Assembly: GCA_905214245.1 (NCBI GenBank)
Contig: CAJMLO010000063.1
Coordinates: 1 to 5,744 of the forward strand
DNA: 5,744 bases
Direction of reading: 5' to 3'
From: an uncultured bacterium
GTDB taxonomy: Bacteria > Bacillota > Clostridia > TANB77 > CAG-508
A model generated the notes under the pieces. That model searched no databases, was not told where the DNA came from, and was given only the letters and a program-made list of their open reading frames with translations. A program made the position numbers and the translations under genes. Shown here in pieces: positions 5,573 through 5,744 of this stretch. How positions within the stretch are numbered: position 1 is the stretch's first letter; each line of letters starts with the position of its first letter.

Positions 5573-5580
5573 AAGGAGGA
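5573..5580 (+). promoter_or_regulatory. Ribosome binding site of the prepilin-like gene
   Basis: AAGGAGGA lies 10 nt before ATG 5591. It is a near-perfect Shine-Dalgarno at slightly long spacing and confirms that the truncated reading frame is real. Confidence 0.8.
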
Positions 5581-5590
5581 AAAATTTAGG

Positions 5591-5744
5591 ATGAAAGAGT
5601 TAAAAAACAACAGACAAAAAGGTATAACGCTTATTGCACTTGTAGTTACAATAGTAGTTTTGATTATCCTTGCTACAGTAAGTATACTAGCAGTATTTGG
5701 AGATAATGGAATAATTGCAAGAGCACAAACTGCAAAGGATACAC
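5591..5744 (+). CDS. Prepilin-like protein with type IV pilin/type II secretion N-terminus, 5' part only
   Basis: Only 51 codons are visible before the right edge. A short basic leader, MKELKNNRQKG (1-11), precedes a hydrophobic helix (about 12-34, ITLIALVVTIVVLIILATVS at 12-31). This is the class III signal that prepilin peptidase cuts after Gly11 and methylates at the new N-terminus. After the helix comes FGDNGIIARAQTAKD (36-50), a pattern I recognise from clostridial prepilin-like proteins with GENGI-type motifs that often occur in many copies per genome. The usual glutamate at mature position 5 is replaced by alanine (residue 16). It would sit in the cytoplasmic membrane and perhaps assemble into a pilus or pseudopilus. 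The missing C-terminal domain prevents further assignment. A strong ribosome binding site and upstream promoter support expression. Confidence 0.82.
   Translation, partial: MKELKNNRQKGITLIALVVTIVVLIILATVSILAVFGDNGIIARAQTAKDT

Larger units (their letters stand above)
5175..5590. other. 416-bp divergent intergenic region between sigK and the prepilin-like gene
   Basis: I find no credible protein gene here. The only long open frame (minus, 5521-5294) starts with TTG, has no ribosome binding site, and its translation is low-complexity aromatic and cysteine-rich sequence typical of AT-rich noncoding DNA. In order the region holds: the sigK ribosome binding site and candidate promoter (5181-5230), a 57-nt imperfect hairpin (5285-5341), four 11-bp phased direct repeats (5355-5398), an unexplained stretch (5399-5451), an extended -10 promoter (5452-5480) with an inverted repeat at its start site, and an AT-rich leader of about 100 nt ending in AAGGAGGA. 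Confidence 0.75.

Noticed and set aside
5175..5590. Known riboswitches (cyclic-di-GMP and others) or a CRISPR array
   Set aside because: No conserved GEMM-type core or other aptamer motif I know was found. The only direct repeats are 11-bp phased operator-like units, far too short and close for CRISPR.

Overview
The window is very AT-rich (about 30% G+C by eye) and carries an intact, recognisable sporulation sigma factor gene, sigK. It also has strong AGGAGG-type ribosome binding sites, a clostridial-style U32 (TrhP-type) protein and a prepilin-like protein whose N-terminus is of a kind I associate with low-GC Clostridia. The source is therefore most likely an endospore-forming member of the Clostridia (Bacillota), perhaps an uncultured gut lineage. 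The genus cannot be read from this sequence.

Layout, left to right. Positions 1-447 (minus) hold most of a small CmpB/PF06541-type membrane protein that runs off the left edge. It is divergent from a 574-residue polytopic membrane protein (544-2268, plus) resembling the YfhO / PTPS-related GT-C glycosyltransferase-like family. The two share a strikingly symmetric back-to-back promoter at 469-514. A compact terminator (2267-2291) ends the membrane-protein gene, and a promoter overlapping it starts a U32-family gene (2350-3585, plus), probably trhP (tRNA U34 hydroxylation). This gene converges on, and overlaps by 26 bp, a DUF368/PopT-type polyprenyl-phosphate transporter gene (3560-4429, minus). 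The transporter gene lies 25 nt downstream of sigK (4455-5174, minus), so sigK and popT look like a two-gene operon.

The 416 bases at 5175-5590 contain no credible gene but have much structure: a candidate SigE/SigK-type promoter for sigK, a 57-nt imperfect hairpin, four 11-bp phased direct repeats that look like a Pho-box array, an extended -10 promoter and an inverted repeat over its predicted start site. They precede the first 51 codons of a prepilin-like gene that runs off the right edge (5591-5744, plus).

Functional reading (inference). The sigK-popT pair suggests that lipid-carrier recycling is supplied in the mother cell late in sporulation, when cortex precursors are made. The other genes look like housekeeping or envelope functions. 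No clearly new multi-gene system is visible. The most unusual material is regulatory: the symmetric divergent promoter, the repeated promoter signature TTGCAM-N14-TGATAATATA, the Pho-box-like array, and a perfect 14-bp terminator-like hairpin embedded in popT.
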